The notes: a model not told the origin generated them from the sequence alone. 64,000 bases of DNA from Bacteriovoracaceae bacterium (GCA_021737405.1 JAIPEG010000012.1:1-64000); one strand, 5' to 3'; shown: positions 8,885-18,662, numbered from the stretch's first letter. Translations and numbers: made by a program.

Positions 8885-10084
8885 ATGAAGTTTCCTTCTT
8901 TTCAGAAGTTTATTCAATTTGTTCCTGAGATTCTTTCAAAAGATAAGGCGCAAGGGAGTTCAGATTTTCTCCAAACTATTTTGGCCACAGAAACCGTTTT
9001 TATTATCTCTACGATGGTGATTCTATTTCTCTACCATCGATTTACAAAAAGAAAAATTCAAAAGATTAAAGAGACTCGAGAATCTATAAAAGAAAAACTG
9101 ATCTTCTTCATGGAAAATAATGAAAAAACCAATTTTGATTTTATTGTTGAAAATAGGTGGGACAAGTTACCCATAATATTGCCTACAATAGAGTCTATGA
9201 ATCATAAATTTGAGTCTAATATCCAGTGGCTCTTTGTCATGAACGAACTTCTTGAAAAGATTCTCTTTCCCCTTGCTAGGAAAGATGCCATGAGTTTTTG
9301 GTGGGATAAGAGAAACTATGCTCTTCGCTGCCTTTCTTTAAGCCCTAGGAAAAAAGATGAGGCCTTCTTTTTAAACTTCTTTTGTGACTCAAGTACTCAT
9401 AACCGCTTCGGTGCCCTTCGTCCCCTTCTTAAAATTGGTTCAGCTTATTCCCTAAACCTTATTGTTGAAATTATGGGAGATGAAAATAGACACACCCAGG
9501 CGGTTTTTCTCTCTATGACTAAATTCGGTGGCGAGAACTTCTATGCAGCGATCAGAGAAAGGTTAATAAGGGAACATGACCCTCAGGCAAAAAGAGTTTG
9601 TATTGATATCCTTTCAGACTCACTGGAGCAGTCTGATCTCTTTCTTATTAGGAAAGACCTCTTTGATAAGGATAAGTCCCTTCGTCTCACGGCGCTTCGC
9701 TGCCTTGGGAAATTTACCATTCATCATTCAACTCAGCTTCTAATAGGCTTTTTAGATGATGAAATGTGGGAAGTACGCTCCTTGGCCGCAAAATTCGTGG
9801 GTGCAAGGAAGGCCTATCAGTCGATTCCACTGTTATTAAAGAATGCCTGTGATCAAAACTGGTGGGTGAGAATGAATTCAATTCAGGCCCTCTTCGATAT
9901 GGGTGACTCTGGACGACTGGCGCTTGAGACTATCACAAAAGAAAAAGATAAATATGCTTATGAAATGCTAGGATACGTAAAGGCGTTAAGAGATGATGAA
10001 GAATTGAGGAACGCTGATGTCTTTGATCCTGATACAAAGCTGGCACTCGTTAAAGACAACCCTGATGAAAAGAAGAGCGCTTAA
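8885..10084 (+). CDS. Membrane-anchored HEAT-repeat protein in a polysaccharide operon
   Basis: This 399-residue protein has one transmembrane segment near residues 33-50 followed by basic residues, which places the rest in the cytoplasm. Residues about 160-370 form repeated helical pairs of HEAT/PBS-lyase type, for example DKSLRLTALRCLGKF, DEMWEVRSLAAKFVG and NWWVRMNSIQALFDMG. Such repeats bind partner proteins. Its stop codon overlaps the start of the glycosyltransferase gene (TAATG), so translation is coupled. I infer a scaffold or regulator for that enzyme. Confidence 0.75.
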   Translation: MKFPSFQKFIQFVPEILSKDKAQGSSDFLQTILATETVFIISTMVILFLYHRFTKRKIQKIKETRESIKEKLIFFMENNEKTNFDFIVENRWDKLPIILPTIESMNHKFESNIQWLFVMNELLEKILFPLARKDAMSFWWDKRNYALRCLSLSPRKKDEAFFLNFFCDSSTHNRFGALRPLLKIGSAYSLNLIVEIMGDENRHTQAVFLSMTKFGGENFYAAIRERLIREHDPQAKRVCIDILSDSLEQSDLFLIRKDLFDKDKSLRLTALRCLGKFTIHHSTQLLIGFLDDEMWEVRSLAAKFVGARKAYQSIPLLLKNACDQNWWVRMNSIQALFDMGDSGRLALETITKEKDKYAYEMLGYVKALRDDEELRNADVFDPDTKLALVKDNPDEKKSA

Positions 10085-11493
10085 TGGAAAACTTTTTTAA
10101 AAGCTTTATCTTTTTATTTGGCAATTTTGTGGTTATCTACTTTATAAGCTTAAATTCCGTTTATTTGCTTCTTTTAATTCTTTCAACTCCGCAAGTCTTT
10201 CGGCGCAATCAGGAATTAGAAATTGAAGAAGATGATCTCTTTTTTCAAAATAAACCTTTCCCACCCGTTACGATTATTGCTCCGGCCTATAATGAGGGTC
10301 CTATAATAAAAGACAGCTTAACTTATATGCTCAATCTAAAATACCCAGAGTATGAAGTAGTGGTCGTCAACGATGGCTCTAAAGACAATACACTGCAAGA
10401 GGTAATTGACAATTTTGAGCTTTATGAAGTTCCCCCGGCGTTTCAAGTAAAAATTAAATCTAAGCCTATTAAGGGCTTTTACAAATCGAGAAAATACCCC
10501 AATCTCTTGGTCATTGATAAAGAAAATGGCGGAAAGGCAGATTCATTAAATGCGGGAATTAATGCTTCTCAATATGCCTATTTTCTCGCTCTCGATGCTG
10601 ACACTCTTATTGCTGAAGACGCCCTATATCGGGCGATATCTCCCATGATTACCCAGAAGAATGTCATTGCCACTGGTGGCACAGTAGGCGTTATCAATGA
10701 CTGCCTTTTTGAAGATGGAAAAGTTTTAGAAGTGCGCTTTCCCCGCTCCTATTATGCAGGCATTCAAGTAATCGAGTATATTAGGGCCTATCTCTTTGGG
10801 CGCGTTGGTTGGAATTGGCTCGGTGGAAATATGGTGATCTCTGGTGCCTTTGGTCTTTTTAATAAACATATTGTTTTAGAAAATGGTGGTTATTTAACAG
10901 GCACAGTGGGAGAGGATCTCGAACTTACACTGAAACTTCATAATTCTCAATTGGCCAAAGAGCGCCGTTATAAAATTGTTAGCATTCCTGACACCGTTTG
11001 CTGGACGGAGGTCCCAGAAGATAAGAAAACCTTATCCCGCCAAAGAGAGCGTTGGCACCGAGGTCTCATTGACAGCCTTTACAGGCACAAGGAAATGTTC
11101 CTTAATCCTAAATATGGCATTACAGGTCTCTTCACTTTTCCTTTCTTCGTTTTTGGAGAGTTACTATCCCCTTTTATTGAGCTTTTAGGTTGGATTGCTT
11201 TTCCTCTTGGACTTTATCTTGGGGTTATAAATTTAAACTTCTTCTTCCTTTTTATTTTGGCTTCGGTGGGTCTTTCCGTTCTCCTCACTTTTGCTTCTAT
11301 CTTATTGGCCCAAGTTAGTCTTGGCCGTTATCATTCTGAAAAAGACTTTTTCAAAATGTTTCTTTATACCATCCTAGAAAATTTCGGTTATCGGCAAATG
11401 ACGGTCATCTGGCGCATCAAGGGAATCATTCAGTACTTCCAAGGAAATCAATCCTGGGGAGAAATGAAAAGAATTGGAGTAACAAAGAAATAA
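10084..11493 (+). CDS. Processive family-2 membrane glycosyltransferase (PgaC/BcsA-like)
   Basis: The 469-residue protein has an N-terminal membrane helix, then a GT-A domain with APAYNEG near residue 63, VVVNDGSKDNT near 95, the DADT (DxD) metal site near 170, and QRERWHRG (QxxRW) near 315. Three or more C-terminal membrane segments follow. This arrangement matches processive beta-glycan synthases such as PgaC, hyaluronan synthase and cellulose synthase. It would polymerise UDP-sugars and export the chain across the inner membrane. It overlaps both neighbours by TAATG junctions, indicating a three-gene operon. The sugar is not deducible. Confidence 0.85.
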   Translation: MENFFKSFIFLFGNFVVIYFISLNSVYLLLLILSTPQVFRRNQELEIEEDDLFFQNKPFPPVTIIAPAYNEGPIIKDSLTYMLNLKYPEYEVVVVNDGSKDNTLQEVIDNFELYEVPPAFQVKIKSKPIKGFYKSRKYPNLLVIDKENGGKADSLNAGINASQYAYFLALDADTLIAEDALYRAISPMITQKNVIATGGTVGVINDCLFEDGKVLEVRFPRSYYAGIQVIEYIRAYLFGRVGWNWLGGNMVISGAFGLFNKHIVLENGGYLTGTVGEDLELTLKLHNSQLAKERRYKIVSIPDTVCWTEVPEDKKTLSRQRERWHRGLIDSLYRHKEMFLNPKYGITGLFTFPFFVFGELLSPFIELLGWIAFPLGLYLGVINLNFFFLFILASVGLSVLLTFASILLAQVSLGRYHSEKDFFKMFLYTILENFGYRQMTVIWRIKGIIQYFQGNQSWGEMKRIGVTKK

Positions 11494-12800
11494 TGAAGAA
11501 AATAACTTTCCTACTCTTTATAAGTTTAATTTTTCAATCTGATGCCTCAGAAGAAAAGAAGGATATTCTTAATAGCATCAAGCTCGCCCAAAATTGGCTT
11601 CTCTCGCAACAGACTCCTAATGTCGTCGTTGAAGAACCTGTTCGTGCAGGATTTATCTTAAGTTATGAAACCCCTAAAGTTGAGTCTGGGTACAAGTATA
11701 TTTTTAGTAAATCTAGTATCTATGATAATGCTTTGGCCCTCATTGCCTTCACCATGCTCGGTCAAAAGGAAGGAGCGAAGAAAATAATCGACGCCGTTAT
11801 GAAGGCCGCGCCTACAGGCAAACTTTATTTTAATTACAACACCCACAATGCTTGGCCAAATGAGTTAGATCAAGATGGCGCTATCATAAGAAATGGCGCT
11901 TCAACGTGGTTTGGCTATGCCCTTGCCTTCTATCTTAAAATCCGAAAAAAAGAAGATCCCTCATTTCTAGAAACAAAAGACGGCGCTCTTTACAAAAATT
12001 ATCTCTTAAAAATTGCGGAAAAAATTTTACTTTATAAAATCAAAGATAAAAGCTTAGCGACCTTTGGTCTTATCACTGGTGGTCACGGAAAATATAAATT
12101 TGAAATTAAAGATGGAAAGGTCGAAGAGGTTTTCTATGATGAGAAAATCAAATGGGTTTCAGTTGAGCATTGTATAGATTTATACTTTCTCTTATCTGAA
12201 TTAGATAAACTAGGAATCAAAGATTTTGACAAAGATCTTATTCGTCTAAAAGAGAGGATCGTATCTGTCTTTTGGAATAACGAAACGAAGCAGTTTAATC
12301 GAGGTTTTAGTGGAGGTGCTCCAGACCTGGTCGAGGCCTTAGATGCCGCCTCATGGGGAGCGATGTACCTCTTTTCGATTGGAGACATTGAAAAGGCACT
12401 TATCGCTCTTAAAAAGACTGATGCTTATACCAATTCGTTTGATCCAATCCGGGGACACAGACCCTACATAAATGTACTGATCAATGAAGATCCTCAGATT
12501 AATCAATTCTTTTACCCTAAGAACCCTAAGAAGACCTGGAATGATTTGGACTTGAGTTGGTATGAAGGAACTTTCGGGGTGAATCTCGCTCGTCTTAAAA
12601 TCAAGGGAGTTAATAACAAAATAAAAGAACTTATTCTTAATGCTATAAAAATTCAAAAGAAGAATGGATCCTTTATTTATTCAACAAAGAAAATTCCTTT
12701 TCAATTCTCGAATAACCCATCGGTGGCCTCAACGGCATGGTTTATCATTTTTGCCAGCTCTTATCTTGTTCCCGAGCTTGGTCAGGAATTTTGGCCTTAA
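11493..12800 (+). CDS. Exported alpha/alpha-toroid-like protein, possible polysaccharide-active enzyme
   Basis: The 435-residue product has a signal peptide (about residues 1-18). The mature part is rich in paired helices with aromatic and acidic residues, such as IYDNALALIAFTMLGQ, NGASTWFGYALAFYL, LDAASWGAMYLFSIG and DLSWYEGTFGVNLA. Such repeats suggest an alpha/alpha toroid as in several glycoside hydrolases, lyases and epimerases. No named family is certain. Translational coupling to the upstream glycan synthase suggests a role in trimming, modifying or exporting its polymer in the periplasm. The 3' end overlaps the convergent gene by 56 bases. Confidence 0.6.
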   Translation: MKKITFLLFISLIFQSDASEEKKDILNSIKLAQNWLLSQQTPNVVVEEPVRAGFILSYETPKVESGYKYIFSKSSIYDNALALIAFTMLGQKEGAKKIIDAVMKAAPTGKLYFNYNTHNAWPNELDQDGAIIRNGASTWFGYALAFYLKIRKKEDPSFLETKDGALYKNYLLKIAEKILLYKIKDKSLATFGLITGGHGKYKFEIKDGKVEEVFYDEKIKWVSVEHCIDLYFLLSELDKLGIKDFDKDLIRLKERIVSVFWNNETKQFNRGFSGGAPDLVEALDAASWGAMYLFSIGDIEKALIALKKTDAYTNSFDPIRGHRPYINVLINEDPQINQFFYPKNPKKTWNDLDLSWYEGTFGVNLARLKIKGVNNKIKELILNAIKIQKKNGSFIYSTKKIPFQFSNNPSVASTAWFIIFASSYLVPELGQEFWP

Positions 12801-14154
12801 CTTCTTTCCTTGCCGTTAGATGAGCTATCTTTACCCCTCCAAGACCTGTAGCGAAGACCACGTAGTTTCCTACCTTTTGAACGGAATTAACGGAAATCCC
12901 TGGACCAAAATTGATATTGGCCAACTGCTCAATCGTCCCTTTGTTACTCATGCTAAATACACGACTCCCCGCCTCTCCATCTGCCGTAAATATTTCATCA
13001 TCTGATATACCTACGGCATTGGTTACAGTTAGGGTTGAATCCAATTGATCATCCTCTCTTTGTGGGATCTCCCCTACTAAGGAGAAGTTTTTTAATGACA
13101 GAATTTTTGTCCCTCCATCCCCAAGACCCAAGAAGGCCTGAGAGTTAGTCACTTCAATACTTGATTTGGCCTCTGGCAGGTTGCCTCCTCTAAGAGGAAT
13201 CACTTCAGGGGTGTCTTTACTGTGCTTTTTCTTAACCCAAAGGCTAGCGGACCCACCACTAACAGCGTAGACAGAGTGACTATTAAAGGCCAAATCCCGA
13301 GGGTCTTGTAAATCATAGATTTGATGATCTAGTTCATTAAGGGAGAGGATTTTCTTATCGACTCTTCTTGGTAAAGGCATTTGAATAATTCCACCACGGT
13401 CATCACCCGTAGAAATATAAAGGTCTTTATGAGCAAAGATAACAGAAGTGGCCGCATAGGAGGGTAAATCGATACGAAAGGAATCTTTACTAATAACTCG
13501 TCCCTCATTTAACTTAAAAACTTCAAGCATGGCAGGAGTCATAAATGCCTTATGATTAGTCGCGCCTGCTAGGAAAAGTTGGTCATTCTCAATCGTTAGT
13601 CCATGAACCTCGCTATCTTTAAACAAGACCGTTTGATTTAAGGTGAGTTGAGTTGGGTAGTCCCGGCCATTGATATCTTCACTAAGAGAGATCACTTGTA
13701 AGGCACCAAGAGTCTTGGGACCAACCATATTGTAGGCGATATAAATTCTGGTAACACTAAATTTGCTTAATAATTTTGAAGGGACAATCTTTATATCGCT
13801 GGCCTGAAGTCTGTGACCTTCTACGATTGGTGAAGGAATGGAGGCGACTAGGTTAAGTAGTTGATGCGTATCGCTAGGATCATTCTTAATCTTCCCTGAT
13901 TTACCCTTATAATCTAGAAGAATAACTCTAATTTTTTCAGGAAGTTCATCAGAATCGATGGGTCTAAACCCATTTTCATTACCTTTCTTATTATAAAGAG
14001 CGATGAGGGTCTCTTCGATGGGAAAATTTATGTCTTCATTGGAAATCGTGAGATGAAGAACTCCCCCTTTAGAATTAAAATTAATCCATACAGAGATAAA
14101 AACACCAAGAGTGATCAAGAATATTAAGAAAATCTTAGAGCTTCCACCAAACAT
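12745..14154 (-). CDS. Membrane-anchored or exported beta-propeller-like protein
   Basis: This 469-residue protein has a single N-terminal hydrophobic segment (about residues 7-24) that could be a signal anchor. The body is beta-rich with propeller-like repeats: VHGLTIENDQLFLAGATNH, TSVIFAHKDLYISTGDDRGG, DLAFNSHSVYAVSGG and NAVGISDDEIFTADGEAGS. I see no catalytic motif. It probably acts as a binding or scaffold protein in the periplasm. It converges with the polysaccharide operon and overlaps its last gene, so mutual transcription interference is possible. Confidence 0.6.
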   Translation of the reverse strand: MFGGSSKIFLIFLITLGVFISVWINFNSKGGVLHLTISNEDINFPIEETLIALYNKKGNENGFRPIDSDELPEKIRVILLDYKGKSGKIKNDPSDTHQLLNLVASIPSPIVEGHRLQASDIKIVPSKLLSKFSVTRIYIAYNMVGPKTLGALQVISLSEDINGRDYPTQLTLNQTVLFKDSEVHGLTIENDQLFLAGATNHKAFMTPAMLEVFKLNEGRVISKDSFRIDLPSYAATSVIFAHKDLYISTGDDRGGIIQMPLPRRVDKKILSLNELDHQIYDLQDPRDLAFNSHSVYAVSGGSASLWVKKKHSKDTPEVIPLRGGNLPEAKSSIEVTNSQAFLGLGDGGTKILSLKNFSLVGEIPQREDDQLDSTLTVTNAVGISDDEIFTADGEAGSRVFSMSNKGTIEQLANINFGPGISVNSVQKVGNYVVFATGLGGVKIAHLTARKEVKAKIPDQAREQDKSWQK

Positions 14155-14325
14155 GGAACTTCCTTAAATAGAGTATATTTGTTTGATTATAACACGAACC
14201 GTGGGGATTATTCATTTTGACTTAACATTATTTCAACTACTTAAGAGGTGTTTAAGAAAATAACAACCAGACTTCATCTCAAAAAATTCTCTTTACCTCA
14301 ATTACATCTTTGTTAAGATAATCAC

Positions 14326-15132
14326 ATGGAAAACAATTATAATATTGAACGAACTTACGAAGAGTACAAGAGAGGGAATTTTAAGTTTCTAGGCCCTATT
14401 GCCTTTATTGTTTATATTGCTTTGTCCTTTGTTGATATGGGCTTAACAGAGACAAGTTTATGGCTCTTACTCTCGGTGCGCTTCTTCTTCATTTTGCCAA
14501 CAATATTCTTATCTTTAAATGTTGAGAAAATTAAGGTTCTTAGCGTTGATCAATTGATCTTCACCTCCTTCTTTTTTGCAGGAATTGGAATTTCAATAAT
14601 TAGTTACTTATTGGGCGGCCTTTCAAGTGATTATTATTTTGGAATTCTTATTATCTCCTTTGTACAATTTGCCTTTGCCCCCATGAGTTTCAAAATGACG
14701 CTCATTCTTGATATTACTCTTTTTCTTATCTTCTTTTGTATCAACACCCTTCCCTTTAATTACCCCACGGAAGAAATTATTAAACAGGCATCCAATTACA
14801 TCACCTTCATAGTTTTAAAGCTTTTAACAGTACATCGATCAAAATCTCTTATTATGAGTGCCATTGTGAAAGTTGATCTTGAAAAAGAACTGGAAAATCA
14901 AAAGCATGTTCAAAAGGTACTTGGTGAGCTCTGTCACTTATTCAATAATCCCCTCTTTATTTCGATGAGCCTTATAAAGAAGCTAAAAAGCGAAAAAGGA
15001 TTCTCTGATGAGAATATCGGGAAGCTCGAAAGAGTTCTTGATTCAAATGAGCGCATGAGATTAGTTTTAAGAAAAATGCTTGATATTACCGAAAAGAAGA
15101 GCAAGGTAAATATAGAAGACCTTACTCAGTAA
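14326..15132 (+). CDS. Membrane sensor with histidine-kinase dimerisation domain but no kinase domain
   Basis: The 268-residue protein has about six membrane helices (residues 20-170), then a coiled region and a DHp-like helical pair with the H-box ELCHLFNNPLF. His204 sits where HisKA proteins are phosphorylated, and the following NNPL is also typical. The sequence stops at residue 268 with no N, G1 or G2 ATP-binding boxes. It may be phosphorylated by a separate kinase or act as a phosphotransfer partner. It might also be a truncated kinase, although the ORF ends cleanly and the next 180 bases show no ATPase remnant. Confidence 0.6.
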   Translation: MENNYNIERTYEEYKRGNFKFLGPIAFIVYIALSFVDMGLTETSLWLLLSVRFFFILPTIFLSLNVEKIKVLSVDQLIFTSFFFAGIGISIISYLLGGLSSDYYFGILIISFVQFAFAPMSFKMTLILDITLFLIFFCINTLPFNYPTEEIIKQASNYITFIVLKLLTVHRSKSLIMSAIVKVDLEKELENQKHVQKVLGELCHLFNNPLFISMSLIKKLKSEKGFSDENIGKLERVLDSNERMRLVLRKMLDITEKKSKVNIEDLTQ

Positions 15133-15322
15133 TTCTTAAGTATACTACCTATGTCTGACCTACAAACTCAGTTATTCGGAATTTCTTAGAGAATCATTTA
15201 ATATTTACTGACTCCTAAACCTAATATCAGCATCTTAGAAACAGTATTTCTTTTATGGTGTCAACATGTCGGGCATTTTTAGGCCATAATATCATTAAGG
15301 AATTCACAGGAGGTGTGCCTTG

Positions 15323-15592
15323 ATGAAAATAAGTATAATCACTCTTTTAATGTTTTCTCCTCAACTCATGGCCGAAGATTATGGGAAGCTAAATCCTGAT
15401 TCTCTATTCTCCCTAAACGAGGAACGTGTTCACAATTTGGTGGCGAGCTCTTCAGACATTAGAAACACTCTTGAAGGCGGACGCTCCGTTGCTGGTCAAA
15501 CAGCTAAAGAAGAAGCGTGGGCCCAAGAATATGTAGATTTAATGAAAACAGAAGATGATGTTGATTATTTAGGATTATCTCTAGAGCTTTAA
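15323..15592 (+). CDS. Small exported protein of unknown function
   Basis: This 89-residue protein has a short signal peptide ending near MAEDYG, and an acidic mature region. I chose ATG 15323 over the TTG three bases earlier because AGGAGG lies at 15308-15313, nine bases upstream of the ATG. No known domain is recognised. The strong ribosome site and leader peptide support a real gene. Confidence 0.6.
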   Translation: MKISIITLLMFSPQLMAEDYGKLNPDSLFSLNEERVHNLVASSSDIRNTLEGGRSVAGQTAKEEAWAQEYVDLMKTEDDVDYLGLSLEL

Positions 15593-15599
15593 TAAATCA

Positions 15600-15836
15600 T
15601 TATTTCATGCACCTATTGGCCTTCGCTAGCCTCTTGGTTATATCGAGGGCCTCTGGGTGGATATAAAAATGATTATTTATAGGCTTTTCATTTATCAGGA
15701 CCTGAAAGAGATTATCTTTAGGGTGCTTTTTAATGTGGCAGATATCTTTTGTGGGAGCGCTCTTTCCCGTGGCGCAACTAAGTAGTAAAGACGTGAGAAT
15801 GACTGCCAGAGCATTAAAGGTTGTAAACGTATTCAT
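15600..15836 (-). CDS. Small lipoprotein
   Basis: The 78-residue product has a hydrophobic leader ending in a lipobox, LLLSC, so it should be lipidated at that Cys and held in a membrane. Two more Cys residues in the mature part could pair. The reading can start at GTG 15839 or ATG 15836; I take the ATG. The start overlaps the end of the FecR-domain gene by about 20 bases, which suggests cotranscription. No function is recognised. Confidence 0.6.
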   Translation of the reverse strand: MNTFTTFNALAVILTSLLLSCATGKSAPTKDICHIKKHPKDNLFQVLINEKPINNHFYIHPEALDITKRLAKANRCMK

Positions 15837-16740
15837 CACACTTTCTCTCTTTTCTTACTCTTTTGTTTTTTGAATCTAATAGATACATGAAATAGAAGCA
15901 TTTATTGGCCAATCTGTTTTTGGCCCTATTAACAACCGCTTCTAAAATATCCCCTTTTTCTCTTTTTAAATTGTAGTTAAAAGATAAAACTCCTTTAACG
16001 GAAGTCTTTGATCGACTCTTCTTCTTTTTTGTCACCACATTTCTAATCACAGGTTTTGATTTTCTAGAAGAATTGGCCAATAAAATTTTTGAAGCTTTAA
16101 AAGAATGATTCAAGTCCTTAATTTCTCCAGATTCGTCACGATCTGGCATCAAGGCCAATTGATTATCCTTTAGAAATTTAAAATCCTTGCTCGAGAGCTC
16201 TTTAAGTGCCTTCATTCCAACTCTCATAAACTCTTGAGAATTAAAATATTGAGCGGGCTTCATTTTAAAAGAATTGAAACCCGCACCCGTTATCTTTAAA
16301 CTACCATCTATTAGCAATACATCACTAGAGGGAGAGCCTCCGAAAGTATAACTGCTTACTAAAAATTCTGATGCCTTTACCAAAAGGTTTAATTGAGGCG
16401 TGCTAAATTCAATCAAATCATGATCTAAGATCATTCTCGGCACAGAAACCCTTATTCTTCCCTTAATGATTTTAATGAGAGTCTTTTTACTGCCTTTATC
16501 AGAATGATGGTTTTTTAGATTGATCTCTGATTCTTCCCCGAGAATAATATTGGTGTCATCATCAAGAGTAATTTTAGCAGAGGAAGAGCGCATCGATAAA
16601 ATATGATCGCCTTCTTTAAGTTTATCCCCATTTTTTAGAGGAAAGTCTCCCGACAAAACTCCACCCTTTATTTGAGATATTGTTGCTATTCCCTGGGCAT
16701 GAATGGAGCTTATTAAAAAAAGCATCACTAAAATTTTCAA
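15814..16740 (-). CDS. FecR-domain periplasmic protein
   Basis: The 308-residue protein has a signal peptide (about residues 1-15), then a FecR-type domain. SQIKGGVL, LKNGDKLKEGDHILSMRSSSAKITLDDDTNIILGE and RGRIRVSVPR form the characteristic beta pattern. In stand-alone secreted forms this domain usually binds ligands or peptidoglycan. A basic Lys/Arg/Ser stretch follows near residues 235-250, then a Cys-containing tail. The start is a TTG overlapping the upstream stop as TTGA, so translation is coupled to the preceding gene. Confidence 0.7.
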   Translation of the reverse strand: MKILVMLFLISSIHAQGIATISQIKGGVLSGDFPLKNGDKLKEGDHILSMRSSSAKITLDDDTNIILGEESEINLKNHHSDKGSKKTLIKIIKGRIRVSVPRMILDHDLIEFSTPQLNLLVKASEFLVSSYTFGGSPSSDVLLIDGSLKITGAGFNSFKMKPAQYFNSQEFMRVGMKALKELSSKDFKFLKDNQLALMPDRDESGEIKDLNHSFKASKILLANSSRKSKPVIRNVVTKKKKSRSKTSVKGVLSFNYNLKREKGDILEAVVNRAKNRLANKCFYFMYLLDSKNKRVRKERKCDEYVYNL

Positions 16741-17405
16741 TTTATTTCACCATTATCATTAAGCTTTGGTACCGGTATGGCAGGTACGTCTTGGGTTAAA
16801 ATCAATAAACCATTTTTTCTTAAAGGCCACGAGATGTAGTCAAGAATCAAGGCCCCTTCAAGGCCTACCATCTGCCACCAAACAAGCCAGCGTCTGTATT
16901 GGTAAAAATGTTTTAATAAAGTCGTGCTCCCCTTACATTTTTGCGCCCAGATAACAGTTAAGGCCACACAACGATGAGCGCTTTCTAAGAAATGATTGAG
17001 AAGTGGATAGATAAGTTCCCTCTTTTCTAATTCTGCTCTAATAAGAATAAATTCTTTATTAGCTTCTTCCCATTCCTCTTTTTTTAACAAATTTGATATG
17101 CGTGATCTGTATTTTGCCACAGGAATCGAATTAAACTCTCCGGTCGGAATATCCGTAGCTTTTACCTTAAAGACTGGAGTGTACTCCATGTCGATGAAAT
17201 CCTCATCAAGCACAGCAAGACCTCTCTTTCTCCAAAAACTATTTAAGACGTCATAGTAAATGGCCAAGGGAAGGATAGAAACTTCAAAACCGATAAGACC
17301 CAAAGAGACAGGCAGACTCTTGCCTTTACTAAGAACCGCATAACTCACCATTCTCTTTAGATTTAGATTGATAGCATCTACAATATGTTTACAAAAAGGA
17401 CCCAA
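16737..17405 (-). CDS. Hypothetical cytoplasmic protein downstream of asd
   Basis: This 222-residue protein has no signal peptide or clear membrane segment. It is rich in Trp and Tyr near the C-terminus (QYRRWLVWWQMVGLEGA). I do not recognise the family. It starts three bases after the asd stop codon and is coupled to the FecR-domain gene at its other end, so it probably belongs to an asd-led transcript. Confidence 0.5.
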   Translation of the reverse strand: MGPFCKHIVDAINLNLKRMVSYAVLSKGKSLPVSLGLIGFEVSILPLAIYYDVLNSFWRKRGLAVLDEDFIDMEYTPVFKVKATDIPTGEFNSIPVAKYRSRISNLLKKEEWEEANKEFILIRAELEKRELIYPLLNHFLESAHRCVALTVIWAQKCKGSTTLLKHFYQYRRWLVWWQMVGLEGALILDYISWPLRKNGLLILTQDVPAIPVPKLNDNGEIN

Positions 17406-17408
17406 GAT

Positions 17409-18542
17409 TTATACCGTTACTTCAAGGTAAAGCCTTAAGAATCTTCTTAAAGGCTCTGCTGCTCCCCAAAGAAGTTGGTCACCCACTGTAAAGACATTCA
17501 CAAATTCCTTTCCTAGATTCATAGGTCTCACTCTACCTACCCCAATATTTAAAGAACCTGAATAATTTGCTGGTGATAAACGCTTTAAAGTATCCTCTTT
17601 ATTATTAGGAACAAAATCCAACCAGTCATGAGCTTCACTGATGAGATCACTAAACTCACTAAAATTAACGTCACTCTTACATTTTAATGTGATCGCTTGT
17701 GAGTGTGAGCGCATGGCCCCTATTCTTACACAAGTGCCATCTACTGCGATTTGTTGACCTCCACCTAAGCCTAGTATCTTATTGCCTTCTACCATCGCTT
17801 TCCACTCTTCCCTAGTCTGTCCATTTTCCATCGGTGAATCAATCCAAGGAATAAGACTTCCCGCCAGTGGTGCACCAAAGAGATCTTGTGGGTAATTACT
17901 TTTTCCTTGAAGTTCGTGAGAGATTAATTTATCGAGTTCAAGAATATTGCTATGAGGATCTTCAATTAAATTTTCGCCAATTTTATAGAGATGCCCCATT
18001 TGCTTTAAAAGCTCTTTCATATTCTGAGCTCCGGCCCCACTGGCCGCCTGATAGGTATGAGTGCTTATCCATTCAACCATGTTGGCTTTGATAGGACCTG
18101 CTAACGCCAAGAGCATCAAACTTACCGTACAATTAGCACCGATAAAGTCTAAAGTTCCCTTATGGATCTCATCTTTTATAAGGCCTTTATTTAAAGGATC
18201 AAGCACAAGACAAGCATTATCCTTCATCCTAAGAGTCGAGGCCGCATCAACCCATATGCCTCGCCAATCAGCTTTTCTTAATTCACCATGAATTTTCGAC
18301 GTGTAATCACCACCCTGACAGGTGAGAATAATATCCATTTTCTTAAGGCCGTCACAGTCAAAGGCATCCCAAAGGATATCAACAGAAGCGACATCTGGGG
18401 CTTTTTCGCCCTTTTGGCTCGTTGAAAAAAAGACGGTATCAAAGTACTCAAAATCATTTTCCTGATGCATTCTATCCAGTAAAACGCTGCCGACCATTCC
18501 GCGCCAACCAACGAAGCCTAATTTTAATTTTTCACCACTCAT
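17409..18542 (-). CDS. asd: Aspartate-semialdehyde dehydrogenase
   Basis: This enzyme reduces L-aspartyl-4-phosphate to aspartate semialdehyde with NADPH, the branch point to lysine, threonine and methionine. At 377 residues it matches the proteobacterial Asd form. It has the N-terminal VGWRGMVGSVL nucleotide loop, CQGGDYT near residue 75, the catalytic Cys138 in GANCTVSLML, TYQAASGAGA, and an RSHSQA segment with the conserved His. It diverges from the lysine-riboswitch-controlled lysC operon, whose product feeds it. Confidence 0.95.
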   Translation of the reverse strand: MSGEKLKLGFVGWRGMVGSVLLDRMHQENDFEYFDTVFFSTSQKGEKAPDVASVDILWDAFDCDGLKKMDIILTCQGGDYTSKIHGELRKADWRGIWVDAASTLRMKDNACLVLDPLNKGLIKDEIHKGTLDFIGANCTVSLMLLALAGPIKANMVEWISTHTYQAASGAGAQNMKELLKQMGHLYKIGENLIEDPHSNILELDKLISHELQGKSNYPQDLFGAPLAGSLIPWIDSPMENGQTREEWKAMVEGNKILGLGGGQQIAVDGTCVRIGAMRSHSQAITLKCKSDVNFSEFSDLISEAHDWLDFVPNNKEDTLKRLSPANYSGSLNIGVGRVRPMNLGKEFVNVFTVGDQLLWGAAEPLRRFLRLYLEVTV

Positions 18543-18662
18543 CTCTTTTCCTTATTAAAAGACCTCCAATGGAGATCGATATTTTGTAAATTTTATTAGT
18601 ATCAGTTTTCATAACTAGAGATTATTTGGCAATGGTACAAAAGCCATGTATGGTATTTCTTA
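18543..18662. other. Divergent promoter region between asd and the lysine operon
   Basis: This short AT-rich stretch separates the asd start codon from the riboswitch. It must hold the promoter for each direction. TTGTAA-like and TATTAG-like hexamers occur, but I cannot assign boxes with confidence. Confidence 0.35.
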
